Below the pieces are notes generated by a model. That model was given only the letters and a program-made list of their open reading frames with translations, made no database searches and was not told the DNA's origin. From an uncultured Eubacteriales bacterium (GTDB taxonomy: Bacteria; Bacillota; Clostridia; Oscillospirales; Oscillospiraceae): a DNA stretch of 49,304 nt. The position numbers and the translations under genes were made by a program. The DNA is taken from NCBI GenBank assembly GCA_958402445.1, contig CATXTO010000013.1, forward strand, positions 1-49,304, written 5' to 3'. Below, one piece after another: positions 40,947-48,954 of this stretch (positions within the stretch are counted from its first letter, which is position 1; each line of letters begins with the position of its first letter).

Positions 40947-41893
40947 TGTGGCTGCTGCTGAAATACACCCTGCTTTATGCCTGTGTCCTGATGCTGGTGG
41001 CCCTGGGCGGCATGTTCTCCGAGCGGTCCGGCGTGATTAACATCGCCCTGGAGGGGATCATGGTCATTGGCGGGCTCATGGGCGTGATCATGATCAACGT
41101 TCTGAATGCCGCCGGCGTTCCCGTTTGGCTGGGCATTCTCCTGACCATCGTAGCCGCAGGGCTGGCGGGTCTTCTGTACTCGTCGCTTTTGGCCTTTTCC
41201 GCCATCAACCTGAAGGCGGACCAGACCATTGGCGGCACAGCCCTAAATTTGCTGGCCACGGCAGTGGCCATGGTCATCGCCAAGCGGATTAATGGCTCCG
41301 ACTCCCCTAAGATTGTGTACAACGGCGCCAGCAACGCCAGCCTGAGCAACCTGAACTTCTCGTTTGAAATTGGGCCTCTGACCATTAACTGGTTTTTTGT
41401 GGTCGGGCTGTGCATCCTGGCCGTGGCTTGGTTTGTACTGTACCGCAGCCGGTTCGGCATGCGTCTGATGGCCTGCGGGGAGCATCCGCAAGCTGCGGAC
41501 TCGGTTGGTATCAATGTTTATAAGATGCGCTGGGCGGGTGTGTTGATTTCCGGCGTTTTGGGCGGGATCGGCGGCATGGCTTACATCGTCCCCGCTGTAG
41601 GAGACTGGAATTTTGAGTACGGCGTGGCTGGTATGGGATTTTTGGCCCTGGCCGTGATGATTTTTGGCCAGTGGAAACCCCTGAATATCGCGGCGGCTGC
41701 TCTGTTCTTCGCCATTTTCCGGGCCATGGCCAATATTTTCGATTCGATCCCCTTGCTGGCCTCCATGGGCTGGCCCAAGGAGATTTACAACATGATGCCC
41801 TTTATCGCCTCCATGCTGGTTCTGGCCTTTACCTCCAAGAAATCCCGGGCCCCCAAGGCGGAGGGTATTCCCTATGACAAGGGAAGCCGCTGA
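40946..41893 (+). CDS. ABC transporter permease, nucleoside uptake (NupQ-like)
   Basis: 315 residues, second BPD_transp_2 permease. YTLLYACVLMLVALGGMFSE and RSGVINIALEGIMVIGGLMG near the N-terminus, ADQTIGGTALNLLATAVAM in the middle, and RLMACGEHPQAADSVGINVY before the last helices are typical. It forms a heterodimer with the preceding permease. A terminator about 70 bases downstream ends the operon. Confidence 0.94.
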   Translation: MWLLLKYTLLYACVLMLVALGGMFSERSGVINIALEGIMVIGGLMGVIMINVLNAAGVPVWLGILLTIVAAGLAGLLYSSLLAFSAINLKADQTIGGTALNLLATAVAMVIAKRINGSDSPKIVYNGASNASLSNLNFSFEIGPLTINWFFVVGLCILAVAWFVLYRSRFGMRLMACGEHPQAADSVGINVYKMRWAGVLISGVLGGIGGMAYIVPAVGDWNFEYGVAGMGFLALAVMIFGQWKPLNIAAAALFFAIFRAMANIFDSIPLLASMGWPKEIYNMMPFIASMLVLAFTSKKSRAPKAEGIPYDKGSR

Positions 41894-41966
41894 AACGGAT
41901 GTAAGATAGGTTATCCTAAAGTTGGAAAGAGCCTCCTGGCGGCTTGTATGGAGAAGCAACAAAAAA

Positions 41967-42003
41967 ACGGACTGCCGGCAAAAAGCCGGCAGTCCGTTTT
42001 TTT
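41967..42003. terminator. Bidirectional terminator after the ABC operon
   Basis: ACGGACTGCCGGC and GCCGGCAGTCCGT form a 13-pair stem around AAAAA, with seven T on the plus strand and a matching A-run before it. It ends the ABC operon and may end the DUF3788 transcript from the other strand. Confidence 0.92.
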
Positions 42004-42091
42004 GTATGGGCAGGGATGGGGTGGTGCCGAGATTCATTCCGAATGCCCGGGAAGAACGGGAGGCCTGAAGCCGCAGCAGGCCGTGTAACAT

Positions 42092-42505
42092 TTAGGTCCG
42101 CTGTGGCCTTCTTTTCAGCGCCATTAGGCGGAGAAGGTCCTCAAACAGGGAGGTATCTTCCAAGGGAAGCATCATCCATTTCCCATCGTGGTAGGTCTTG
42201 CTTTCCTCGTAGATTCTCTGCACCGGCCAGGTGTAGCTGTTTCGGTCCAGTTCAAATTTTTCCCGCTCGGTTTTTCCCAACACCACCAAAAAACCGATCG
42301 TGAGCTCCTTTGCGTAGAGCGCGCACAGCGTCTTTCCGCCCCGGCGGTATTTATACTCATACTTCCAGGCCTTGCCGCCGGAATTCCAAAGGCGCTCTAT
42401 GGGATAGCGCTGGTCAATCAGAGCGCAAAGCTCCACCCAAACCTGATATCGCTGCGGTCCTACGAGAGCAAGGAGATCATCCTTGCTTGGTATTTGGTCT
42501 AACAT
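42092..42505 (-). CDS. DUF3788 family protein
   Basis: 137 residues. WVELCALIDQRYPIERLWNSGG, KAWKYEYKYRRGGKTLCALY, a following LTIGFLVVLGKTEREKFE and the late YHDGKWMMLPLEDTSLFEDLLRL match the DUF3788 pattern (W..G.K.WKYEY..GGKTLC, then G..ER.KF, then DGKW). Likely a small soluble domain; function unknown. The ATG at 42505 has AGGAG seven bases upstream; the frame to 42580 has none. Confidence 0.85.
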   Translation of the reverse strand: MLDQIPSKDDLLALVGPQRYQVWVELCALIDQRYPIERLWNSGGKAWKYEYKYRRGGKTLCALYAKELTIGFLVVLGKTEREKFELDRNSYTWPVQRIYEESKTYHDGKWMMLPLEDTSLFEDLLRLMALKRRPQRT

Positions 42506-42576
42506 GGTTCTTCTCCTGTCACGTTTTCTTGAGGAACCGATTGCGTCGAAACACGGAATGGTACCTGAACGCCGGT

Positions 42577-42831
42577 TCAATTGGACGAATACTCCCGCAG
42601 AACCAGGTCCGTCTGGCCTGGGTTCAGGCCTACCTCCAGCCGCAAAATCCGGGGATGGGAGGAATAACGGCTGCGCACCATATTCCGAAGGGCCGTACCG
42701 CCGCGGCTTCCATGAATGACCCGGATGCGGTAGGTGCCCGCCTTGGCCCGGCGCAGGGCGGCATCAATGGCAATCTCCGCCTGATATACGGTGCACCCGT
42801 GCAGGTCTAACTCCAAAACAGCTTCATCCAT
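42577..42831 (-). CDS. Smr-domain protein
   Basis: 84 residues: only the Smr (MutS2 C-terminal) domain. LELDLHGCTVYQAEIAID gives the LDLHG motif, and IRVIHGSRGGTALRNMVR the second motif, with G-S-R-G in place of the usual G-K-G. Smr domains bind or nick DNA or RNA; stand-alone forms are common. The ATG at 42831 lies eight bases inside the DUF1653 gene, so it is probably coupled to it. The longer frame to 42984 is antisense-like and lacks a site. Confidence 0.85.
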   Translation of the reverse strand: MDEAVLELDLHGCTVYQAEIAIDAALRRAKAGTYRIRVIHGSRGGTALRNMVRSRYSSHPRILRLEVGLNPGQTDLVLREYSSN

Positions 42832-43045
42832 GGTTGTCTTCCAAATAGATGAATCTGGGCCCCTCGTAGGCATCCCGGCGGACCCACTGGCTCCACATGG
42901 CGGCGGGTCGGACCCATAGACCGCCTTCCCCGTACAGTGCCCGGTACAAAACCATTTCCTCTTGCGTCTCGGAGTGGGTGGCAAGCCCCAGTACCTCGTA
43001 TTCCTCGCCCTTGAAGTGACGGTATTTTCCCAGTTTTATCTCCAT
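42824..43045 (-). CDS. DUF1653 family protein
   Basis: 73 residues. MEIKLGKYRHFKGEEYEVLG, then THSETQEEMVLYRALYGEGG and LWVRPAAMWSQWV, then RFIYLED: the exact DUF1653 pattern, a small beta-rich domain found alone or fused in many bacteria. Function unknown. The ATG at 43045 gives the standard N-terminus; the ribosome binding site (AGGCGG, about ten bases away) is moderate. Confidence 0.9.
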   Translation of the reverse strand: MEIKLGKYRHFKGEEYEVLGLATHSETQEEMVLYRALYGEGGLWVRPAAMWSQWVRRDAYEGPRFIYLEDNHG

Positions 43046-43116
43046 GGCTTTACGTCCGCCTTTCGTCTGGTCCGGCCGGGGCATCGGTTCTACCCGCCGC
43101 CCGTCCGCGGGCATTG

Positions 43117-43822
43117 CTATCTAGGTAGCGCCTCAATGACAGCGGCAGGGTTGATGATTTTATCGATGGAATAGGTTTGGTCGTTTTCGGTAAACTCAGT
43201 GGTCGTTCCCGTATCCATAGCTAGTTGAATAAACTCGTTCGGGGTGATTTCGGGTTGGACCTGGCAGCACATGGCGTAGAAGCCGGCCACCAGGGCGCCG
43301 CCCGGCAACTGTTCATGGACCTCCAGAACCGCAGAATGCTGGCGGCGATAATCGTGGCGCCGAAATCAAATTCATTTTCTTAATCCTGTCCGTGGGTCTC
43401 TGCGATGTGATAGAGCTTGGCGCCTGGGGCGGTGCCAATGGTTTTGCCCACGGCCAAACTGGCCACCGCCGGTCCATGCAGCTGAGCCTCCTGCACAGAG
43501 CAGTGAATTCGCTCGTAGGACATGAGCCGGTCGGCGTACTCCTCGTGCTCCAAGAGCAGAGGCTGGTCGATGATGGCAATCCCCACGCCGGTGCCGTCGA
43601 TCCCCTGATCGTGCAGAGCCCGGATTCCCAGTCCGGAGTTCTTACTGTACTCCAGAACCGCCTCCGGGCCGAACCCCTCCGGCATGGTCTCCGGCCATTT
43701 GGGACCGGTGTCAAAACTGAACTTATGTCAATTCTGGTCGGTGAGGTCGACTACGCTTAAGTGGGCGGTGCAGGCGGAGAGAAAAAGTATGGTGCACAGG
43801 AAGATAATCAGAATTTTTTCAT
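43117..43822 (-). pseudogene. Decayed S8 (subtilisin-like) peptidase lipoprotein
   Basis: Pieces in order on the minus strand. ATG at 43822 overlaps the thpR stop; six A instead of seven shift the frame, but the next frame reads ILIIFLCTILFLSACTAHLS, a lipoprotein signal. An in-frame TGA (about 43725) precedes SFDTGPKWPE and the subtilase part GIDGTGVGIAIIDQPLLLEH and LHGPAVASLAVG. An in-frame TAA at 43380 follows, then ENEFDFGATIIAASILR, a further shift, and a direct jump to GALVAGFYAMCCQVQPEIT, the C-terminus. The middle, with the catalytic serine block, is deleted. Two stops, two shifts and a deletion make it a clear pseudogene. Confidence 0.88.
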
Positions 43823-44358
43823 ATACCGTCCTTCTTACAGCCTTCCTGTTTATTCGGGAAATGGTTTTGATATAACGGGGTATAGACCAGTTTGTCGGCA
43901 ACCCGATGGGATTTCATCAGGCAGATCCGGTCAACCAGCATGGAGGTACTTGGTACGGCGAGAGAAATGGGCGCCTCGGACTCCACCTGCCTGGCGATGG
44001 TGATATGGGGGCGGAAGGGGCGCCGCTCCAGGGAGAAGCCCCTGGCCCGCAGCTCGTTTTGAAGTCGTTCTGCTAATTTTATCAGGATGGGGTTGCGCTG
44101 AAGACCCACCCACCACAGCGCCTGGAAGCAGCCGGACCCCGCCAAAGCCATGGAAAAAGGGCGATCAGGCGCCGCGGCCCGCATGGCCGCTTGAATTGGA
44201 GCGATTCGGTCTGTCTCTCCTAAAAAGGCTAGGGTCAGGTGCAGGTTCTCCGGCCGGGTGAGATTGGCGGACTGCGTCTGCCGCTGGAGTTGCTGCATAC
44301 AGTCCAAAAGACTTGCCTTCACGGCGTCCGGGAACGGGATGGCAATAAAACAGCGCAT
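43819..44358 (-). CDS. thpR: RNA 2',3'-cyclic phosphodiesterase (2H family)
   Basis: 179 residues with two HxTx motifs, H40-L-T-L and H118-I-T-I, the active site of 2H phosphoesterases. MRCFIAIPFPD at the N-terminus and RPENLHLTLAFLGET are typical of ThpR/LigT, which opens 2',3'-cyclic phosphates on RNA. GGAGG lies seven bases before the ATG. The stop overlaps the start of the decayed subtilase by four bases. Confidence 0.93.
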   Translation of the reverse strand: MRCFIAIPFPDAVKASLLDCMQQLQRQTQSANLTRPENLHLTLAFLGETDRIAPIQAAMRAAAPDRPFSMALAGSGCFQALWWVGLQRNPILIKLAERLQNELRARGFSLERRPFRPHITIARQVESEAPISLAVPSTSMLVDRICLMKSHRVADKLVYTPLYQNHFPNKQEGCKKDGI

Positions 44359-44440
44359 AGGTAATCCTCCATTCCTGGGGACTCAGCACAGACAGGGTGC
44401 CGGATAAAAATGAGGCAGACGCGTTCTGCACGGCGCAAGG

Positions 44441-45328
44441 CTACCGGCGGACTGCATACTCCACCGGCGTGCTGGCAGGCAGCTCCAGCAGCTCCGGATG
44501 TGCCAGCAGCTCTTTCACCAGGGCGACGGTGCCCGAATAGTAATAACCGTCGGCAATGCGCTCGTCCAGCGTGATCCCCAGGGGAAGAACCGGATGAACA
44601 TCCACGCTGTCATCTTCCTGGTATCTGCCGGCCATGTGTTTTCTGCCTATGACGACAAAACAGGAATTGGTTCCCCAGTTGTTTAAGTGGTGGTAGCCGC
44701 ATTCCAGATTGATGGAGCCCAAATTGCTCAGAAAAATGGAGGCGTAATTTGGGTCTGTCTTTACCAGAGAATAGGGCGCAATTCCTCTGCGGTCCAGGAA
44801 AAACAGAATTTTCATAATGAGCCGCAACACAAACCGGGGCAATTTCACCAGCTTGTCCATAAATTCAGTGGAATTGTCTTTCACATCCCCCCGGCGAAGC
44901 TGATGAATTTCATCCATCAGGGAAGCGTGGAGGGTGTCAATGGTAGAATCCTGGTCAAAATAGCGAAAGGCCAGACCCTCCTCGGACTGGTCCTCAAAGC
45001 GTTTCTTGACCACAAAGGCCATGGAGAGATACTTGCGCGCGTAGACCCGGTTCCCCGCGATAAACCGGTTCATTTTCGGACGCAGCACAAAGGCCTTTGC
45101 AATGGCTGCGCAGACCACATGAAAATAAGTGTATTTGTCGGTGGTCAAACCATCATTTTTTTTGGCCAAATAGGCGTCGATGGGACGCAGATCGACCTCC
45201 AGATTGATGTAAGCCTCGTTATCCGCCCGATTGGGATAGATGTACGGGGTAAACTGGGTCATGCCGGGCAAATCGTTGAGCCAATAGCCGTCTCTTCTGT
45301 CTCCCCGCCGTTTTTTACGTTCTTCCAA
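44441..45328 (-). CDS. Stand-alone 2-oxo acid dehydrogenase E2-like acyltransferase
   Basis: 295 residues with the chloramphenicol-acetyltransferase-like catalytic fold only; no lipoyl or subunit-binding domain. MTQFTPYIYPNRADNEAYIN and FHVVCAAIAKAFVLRPKMNR at the N-terminus; YASIFLSNLGSINLECGYHH and GITLDERIADGYYYSGTVAL at the end. The usual E2 motif is DHRxxDG; here it is D255-E256-R257-I-A-D260-G261, so the catalytic histidine is glutamate. Stand-alone members are frequent in clostridia and their reaction is unknown. TTG start at 45328, preceded by GGAGTGAGG. Promoter 45372-45400. Confidence 0.85.
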   Translation of the reverse strand: MEERKKRRGDRRDGYWLNDLPGMTQFTPYIYPNRADNEAYINLEVDLRPIDAYLAKKNDGLTTDKYTYFHVVCAAIAKAFVLRPKMNRFIAGNRVYARKYLSMAFVVKKRFEDQSEEGLAFRYFDQDSTIDTLHASLMDEIHQLRRGDVKDNSTEFMDKLVKLPRFVLRLIMKILFFLDRRGIAPYSLVKTDPNYASIFLSNLGSINLECGYHHLNNWGTNSCFVVIGRKHMAGRYQEDDSVDVHPVLPLGITLDERIADGYYYSGTVALVKELLAHPELLELPASTPVEYAVRR

Positions 45329-45371
45329 TTTTCCTCACTCCAAGCCTGGCAAAATTGCCGATTTCACCTTT

Positions 45372-45400
45372 ATTATACCGGGCTCGGCTTAAAAAAGCAA
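45372..45400 (-). promoter_or_regulatory. Promoter of the E2-like gene
   Basis: Minus strand: -35 TTGCTT (45395-45400), 17-base spacer, -10 TATAAT (45372-45377), 43 bases before the TTG start. Confidence 0.75.
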
Positions 45401-45515
45401 TGGCATATCTTGTACCGAAAAAACTGCCTTGCGAGGACAGGATTTTGCGGTTACCCGGGTGCAAAGATTTCGGAGGAGATCCTGATAGGAGAGGAAAACG
45501 GCGTAGATAAGGAAG

Positions 45516-45863
45516 CTAAGGAAGCCGCTCGCTCCAGAGCTGCGATAGCTCCTGCAACAGGTCCGCCAAACGATGGCGTTTTTGAGTTGGGAGCTGTGCG
45601 ATTGTGTGAAGCACCGTCAGAAGCGACGGCAGCGATTTCAGCCCATTTTCATCTTGGGGGTTGCACAGCAGGAGCGCCGGATCTATCTCCAAATTTTTCG
45701 CCATCCGTTCCACCGTATCCAACCTTGGATTGCCCATACCCTGCAGCAGCTTGGACAACGCGGCACGGGAAATGTCCAACTGCTGCGCCAGTTCTTCCTG
45801 GCTTTTGCCACTACCTAATTGAATCGTCTTTAGAAAATTTGCTAAATTTTGACATAATAACAT
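45516..45863 (-). CDS. Small XRE-family regulator, paralogue 1
   Basis: 115 residues. An N-terminal helix-turn-helix (about 20-70): SQEELAQQLDISRAALSKLL, GMGNPRLDTVERMAKNLEID and PALLLC. The C-terminal 45 residues (SLLTVLHTIAQLPTQKRHRL) are helical and probably dimerise. Same length and plan as the proteins at 46222 and 47059. Starts MLLCQNLANFLKTIQ; GGGGGG lies five bases before the ATG. Targets unknown. Confidence 0.88.
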   Translation of the reverse strand: MLLCQNLANFLKTIQLGSGKSQEELAQQLDISRAALSKLLQGMGNPRLDTVERMAKNLEIDPALLLCNPQDENGLKSLPSLLTVLHTIAQLPTQKRHRLADLLQELSQLWSERLP

Positions 45864-46221
45864 GAAATTCCCCCCTTTTCCACAATAGAGGAGGTTTTGA
45901 GGGAAGTACAGGCCGGAAAGCTGGCATCCTTACCATTTTACCGGCAAACAACAGAGTGTAGTAGATGTACGGCCTTCTTGGGCGGGATCCAAGAAAAATA
46001 AAAATTACGTCTTATGCACCTGGAGGCATCTGGGAGAAAAATCACCTGCGGTATTGCCTTATTAGACACTGTCAGACCGATGATTGCGTGGTTTAATCAG
46101 TAACCTACTGCTTTGAAGGCGATCCCTATGCGGAGGAACCGATATAACAGTCAAGATGTCAGGATACCGGCCTATACATCCTTCCACATTTCCACTATTG
46201 TGTGGGAAAAGGGGGGATTTT

Positions 46222-46569
46222 GTGTTGTTAAGTCGAAGCGTGGGCGCATATATGGAAACAATTCAAAGGTACCGGGGACTGAACCAAACAGAGCTCTCAA
46301 AATTTGCGGGACTTCCCCACTCGACATTGTCCAACCTGCTGCGGGGTATAGAAAATCTCGGGTTGGACACTGTGGAGCGCATCGGGGCAAACCTGAACAT
46401 AAACCCGGTTTTACTGCTGGGCTATCCCCAGGGAGAGAGGGAACTGGAGATGCTGTGGAAACTTCCCGGCGTACTGGAATCCCTGGCGTCACTGCCTGCG
46501 GACAAGCATCCGTGTCTTGCCGTTCTATTGGGGGAATTCCAGAAGCACTGGAATAAGAGAAGTTTCTAA
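46222..46569 (+). CDS. Small XRE-family regulator, paralogue 2
   Basis: 115 residues from GTG at 46222 (GGGGGG five bases upstream): LLSRSVGAYMETIQRYRGLN, then QTELSKFAGLPHSTLSNLLR, ENLGLDTVERIGANLNINPV and LLLGYPQ. The first residues and total length match paralogue 1, which supports this start over ATG 46156. The turn and recognition helix differ (LPHSTLSNLLRG against ISRAALSKLLQG), so the operators may differ. The 360 bases between paralogues 1 and 2 show no other gene; they are divergently transcribed. Confidence 0.85.
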   Translation: MLLSRSVGAYMETIQRYRGLNQTELSKFAGLPHSTLSNLLRGIENLGLDTVERIGANLNINPVLLLGYPQGERELEMLWKLPGVLESLASLPADKHPCLAVLLGEFQKHWNKRSF

Positions 46570-46588
46570 CTGGAAAGCACTGGGTAAT

Positions 46589-46615
46589 CGCGCCGCCGGA
46601 CAATTCGGCGGCGCG
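46589..46615 (+). terminator. Terminator after XRE paralogue 2
   Basis: CGCGCCGCCG and CGGCGGCGCG pair over ten bases around a seven-base loop; TTTGTTTT follows. Confidence 0.88.
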
Positions 46616-46619
46616 TTTG

Positions 46620-47040
46620 TTTTGAAGGGAACCATGCCTTGGATGATTCCATGTAAGTCTTGCATTCTGTAAAACACAGTTTTTGACGCACGTCCATGAT
46701 CGGCTGAACAGCGTATATGTTACTCAAATTGTTTTAATTATATTATCTATACATTTCTCTAAATTTAAAATATGATAATAAAAGCCGGATCAGCTCGCGC
46801 TGGACTTCAATTTGGTCATTTATGCTAAGGGGTGTCGGGATCAACCTGTGGTCACCCCGCGGGTATACAAAGCATGCCCCTAAAGGGACAGGGTGTTAAC
46901 GAGAATAGTTAGCTTGTCTAAAAATTGTTTTAATGTCAGTTATAGGGCGCGAGCTGTGGTCGTATTGCAGGTGTGGGAAGCACATCCCTACAGGAAGTGT
47001 ATTTTGGTATACAATCTCCTAACACCGCGCTATTGTGTAG
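46620..47040. repeat. AT-rich spacer with two decayed palindromic repeats
   Basis: 46690-46790 is AT-rich (runs such as TTATATTATC) and unlike the rest of the window. 46845-46890 (GTGGTCACCCCGCGGG, CATGCCCCTAAAGGG) and 46943-46995 (TATAGGGCGCGAGCTGTGGT, ACATCCCTACAGG) are worn copies of the dispersed palindrome. No gene is supported in these 420 bases. Confidence 0.65.
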
Positions 47041-47058
47041 GGGAAAGGAGGTGAATTT

Positions 47059-47403
47059 ATGCCTATATGTTATAATTTGACAATCATTGTTAAGACAAAG
47101 CAGAGAGAACTGGGATTAAGAAACATAGAGATGGCGCGCCGCACAGGAATTTCGCGGGCCACGTTAACCGGGATTCTACGGGGCGAGGGGAATCCCAGGC
47201 TCAGCACCGTAGAACTGGTTGCCCAAAATCTTGGGCTTGATCCGGTTCGGCTGCTATGCTTTGCACACAATGACGAGGAAAGAGTATTTTTGGAGCAGAC
47301 TCTGGAGATGGTCGACAAGGCGGGAGCCTTATCTCCGGATAAGCGCGAGCGGTTCATGGAGCTCTTCCAGGCGTTGGTACAATGTAAGACTGACAAAAAT
47401 TAA
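47059..47403 (+). CDS. Small XRE-family regulator, paralogue 3
   Basis: 114 residues: MPICYNLTIIVKTKQRELGL, then NIEMARRTGISRATLTGILR, EGNPRLSTVELVAQNLGLDP and VRLLCF. The C-terminal helices end KRERFMELFQALVQ, as in the other two copies. GGAGG lies eight bases before the ATG. Third of three related regulators within 2 kb. Confidence 0.88.
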   Translation: MPICYNLTIIVKTKQRELGLRNIEMARRTGISRATLTGILRGEGNPRLSTVELVAQNLGLDPVRLLCFAHNDEERVFLEQTLEMVDKAGALSPDKRERFMELFQALVQCKTDKN

Positions 47404-47422
47404 AGCACGTAAAAATCCATAG

Positions 47423-47458
47423 CAATCATGCCGCCGGGTTTACCCGGCGGCATGATTG
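47423..47458. terminator. Hairpin between XRE paralogue 3 and the lipoprotein gene
   Basis: A 17-pair stem (CAATCATGCCGCCGGGT against ACCCGGCGGCATGATTG) around TT lies between the two convergent genes. The T-run is poor on both sides, but the position and strength fit a shared terminator. Confidence 0.7.
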
Positions 47459-47473
47459 TCTTCCTGCATCATT

Positions 47474-48640
47474 TTATTTGTCGCCTGTATTTTTTTCTGC
47501 TTGTGTTTTCCATTCTGTAGGATAATCCGCTTCCATAATGTGCCCAATTCTGGTATCTGACGAGGAAGTGTCTACAATTTCTTTATCACGTACAATAAGC
47601 GTACCGTCATCTAGTTGATCGTAAGAAACCCGAAGTAACTTTCCCAATTGTACTATGCTATAGGAGCAAAGTTCGCCGTTCTCCTCCGTTTTAAATTCTG
47701 CCCAAGGATCAATGGATCCTATATAAGCGACTTCACCCAACTCAAGGTCCGGCAGCATTGGATCGGGCCAGGTACGTCCGAGATAATAAGGGCTGATAAT
47801 TTGCCACACACCACTTTCTGTTCGTTCCCAGAACACATAAAAGAAGCCGCCTACTTTTGTCTCATAAATTGAGTAATAAGTATCGTTATTTTTTCGAAAT
47901 AAACGTGTTTTATAAGTCGAATTAAAATCATCACTTGTCCAAACTTCGCCCTTATGAGAACGAAAGTAGCCTTCCAGATTTTCTAGATGATAAGTATATA
48001 GAGACAAATATCCTGACACAGAAAATGTCGCGGACTCAGTAAGCCATGCAGATTGGTACTCCGCCTCGGGAAGATTAATTGTAAAGTCTACTTCATCTAT
48101 AAATATTACAGGAGAATCGTTATCAGCACCATCTGGTGCAAAGGATATAATTCTATGGTCTGTTGTAATATAGAGATGACGATATCCTAAGTTGGCCGAG
48201 CCGGTGGCAAAGCTTTCTCCGTAGGCCTTCACAACCTTTGTGTAGGGTTCGCCTAAGAAATCTGTTGCGCGAAACGACCCAAACTCAATAGGTGTAAAAT
48301 TTTCACACCGAATAAGGTTCCATTCGCGATCATATACCGCTGCTTTCGTCACAATATTTCTTTGCTTGAACGTCAGGAGTAAATATCCGTCCTCCATCTC
48401 ATAGGTACGAATCTGAGGCGTGAGCGGTTGACGGCGCAAAGTATATTGCTGGTCTATCTCATCGACAGTAAGATCACAATAATTTATGGTATTTGGGTCA
48501 GTTTGGACAGACGTTGAAGGAATAGTCGTTTCCAAATTTTTGGAAGACTCATCGCTTTCTATCGGTTCTGTGGTTCTATTTGTGCAGCCGGATATAATCA
48601 GCAAGACGCAGAGGAACAAAGCAATTTTTTTGCAATTCAT
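47474..48640 (-). CDS. Lipoprotein of unknown function, next to an RHS toxin-like gene
   Basis: 388 residues. Signal peptide MNCKKIALFLCVLLIISGC with lipobox ISGC (Cys19), then a Ser/Thr/Glu-rich spacer. The mature part is beta-rich with many aromatic residues (YEMEDGYLLLTFKQRN, HLYITTDHRIISFAPDG, YYSIYETKVGGFFYVFWE), suggesting repeated sheets, perhaps a propeller. I recognise no family. GGAGG lies seven bases before the ATG. It starts 32 bases after the last remnant of the RHS ORF on the same strand, the usual place of an immunity or accessory gene. Its codon use is clearly more AT-rich than the rest of the window, a sign of transfer with the RHS region. Confidence 0.8.
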   Translation of the reverse strand: MNCKKIALFLCVLLIISGCTNRTTEPIESDESSKNLETTIPSTSVQTDPNTINYCDLTVDEIDQQYTLRRQPLTPQIRTYEMEDGYLLLTFKQRNIVTKAAVYDREWNLIRCENFTPIEFGSFRATDFLGEPYTKVVKAYGESFATGSANLGYRHLYITTDHRIISFAPDGADNDSPVIFIDEVDFTINLPEAEYQSAWLTESATFSVSGYLSLYTYHLENLEGYFRSHKGEVWTSDDFNSTYKTRLFRKNNDTYYSIYETKVGGFFYVFWERTESGVWQIISPYYLGRTWPDPMLPDLELGEVAYIGSIDPWAEFKTEENGELCSYSIVQLGKLLRVSYDQLDDGTLIVRDKEIVDTSSSDTRIGHIMEADYPTEWKTQAEKNTGDK

Positions 48641-48672
48641 AGGTCGACCTCCAATGCTTCTAATATATTGTG

Positions 48673-48951
48673 CTAATAGGTCATCCTGGTGGCGGGACGC
48701 CCTCCGCTGCTGTATTTTCTATGCACCGCATAGGAGACATAAATACTAGTCGTATTTGTGCGTGGATCAATGCAATCTTTGGCAGGATGAATACCTGGTT
48801 TTTCGGTCCAGCCCAGTTGAAAATCCCAGCGTATGAAATGAAAGGAATTTCCTGATGTTTCATAGATTACCAGCCATTCGCCAGGCTTTGGCACATATTC
48901 CTTGTCTACCTTTAAAAGAACGAGGCCAAGGACCTCCGCGTCTTCTAGCAT
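48673..48951 (-). pseudogene. Detached C-terminal end of the RHS toxin tip
   Basis: 92 codons in the same frame as the RHS ORF and separated from it only by TAA TAT. Reads MLEDAEVLGLVLLKVDKEYV, then PKPGEWLVIYETSGNSFHFI, RWDFQLGWTEKPG and CIDPRTNTTSIY. The pattern xxxHFxRxxxxxxWxxKPG is the histidine half of a papain-like domain whose cysteine half (NCYAWALG) is in the upstream ORF. The ATG at 48951 has no good ribosome binding site, so separate translation is doubtful. An ancestral fusion broken by a nonsense change is the simplest reading. Confidence 0.75.
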
Positions 48952-48954
48952 ATA

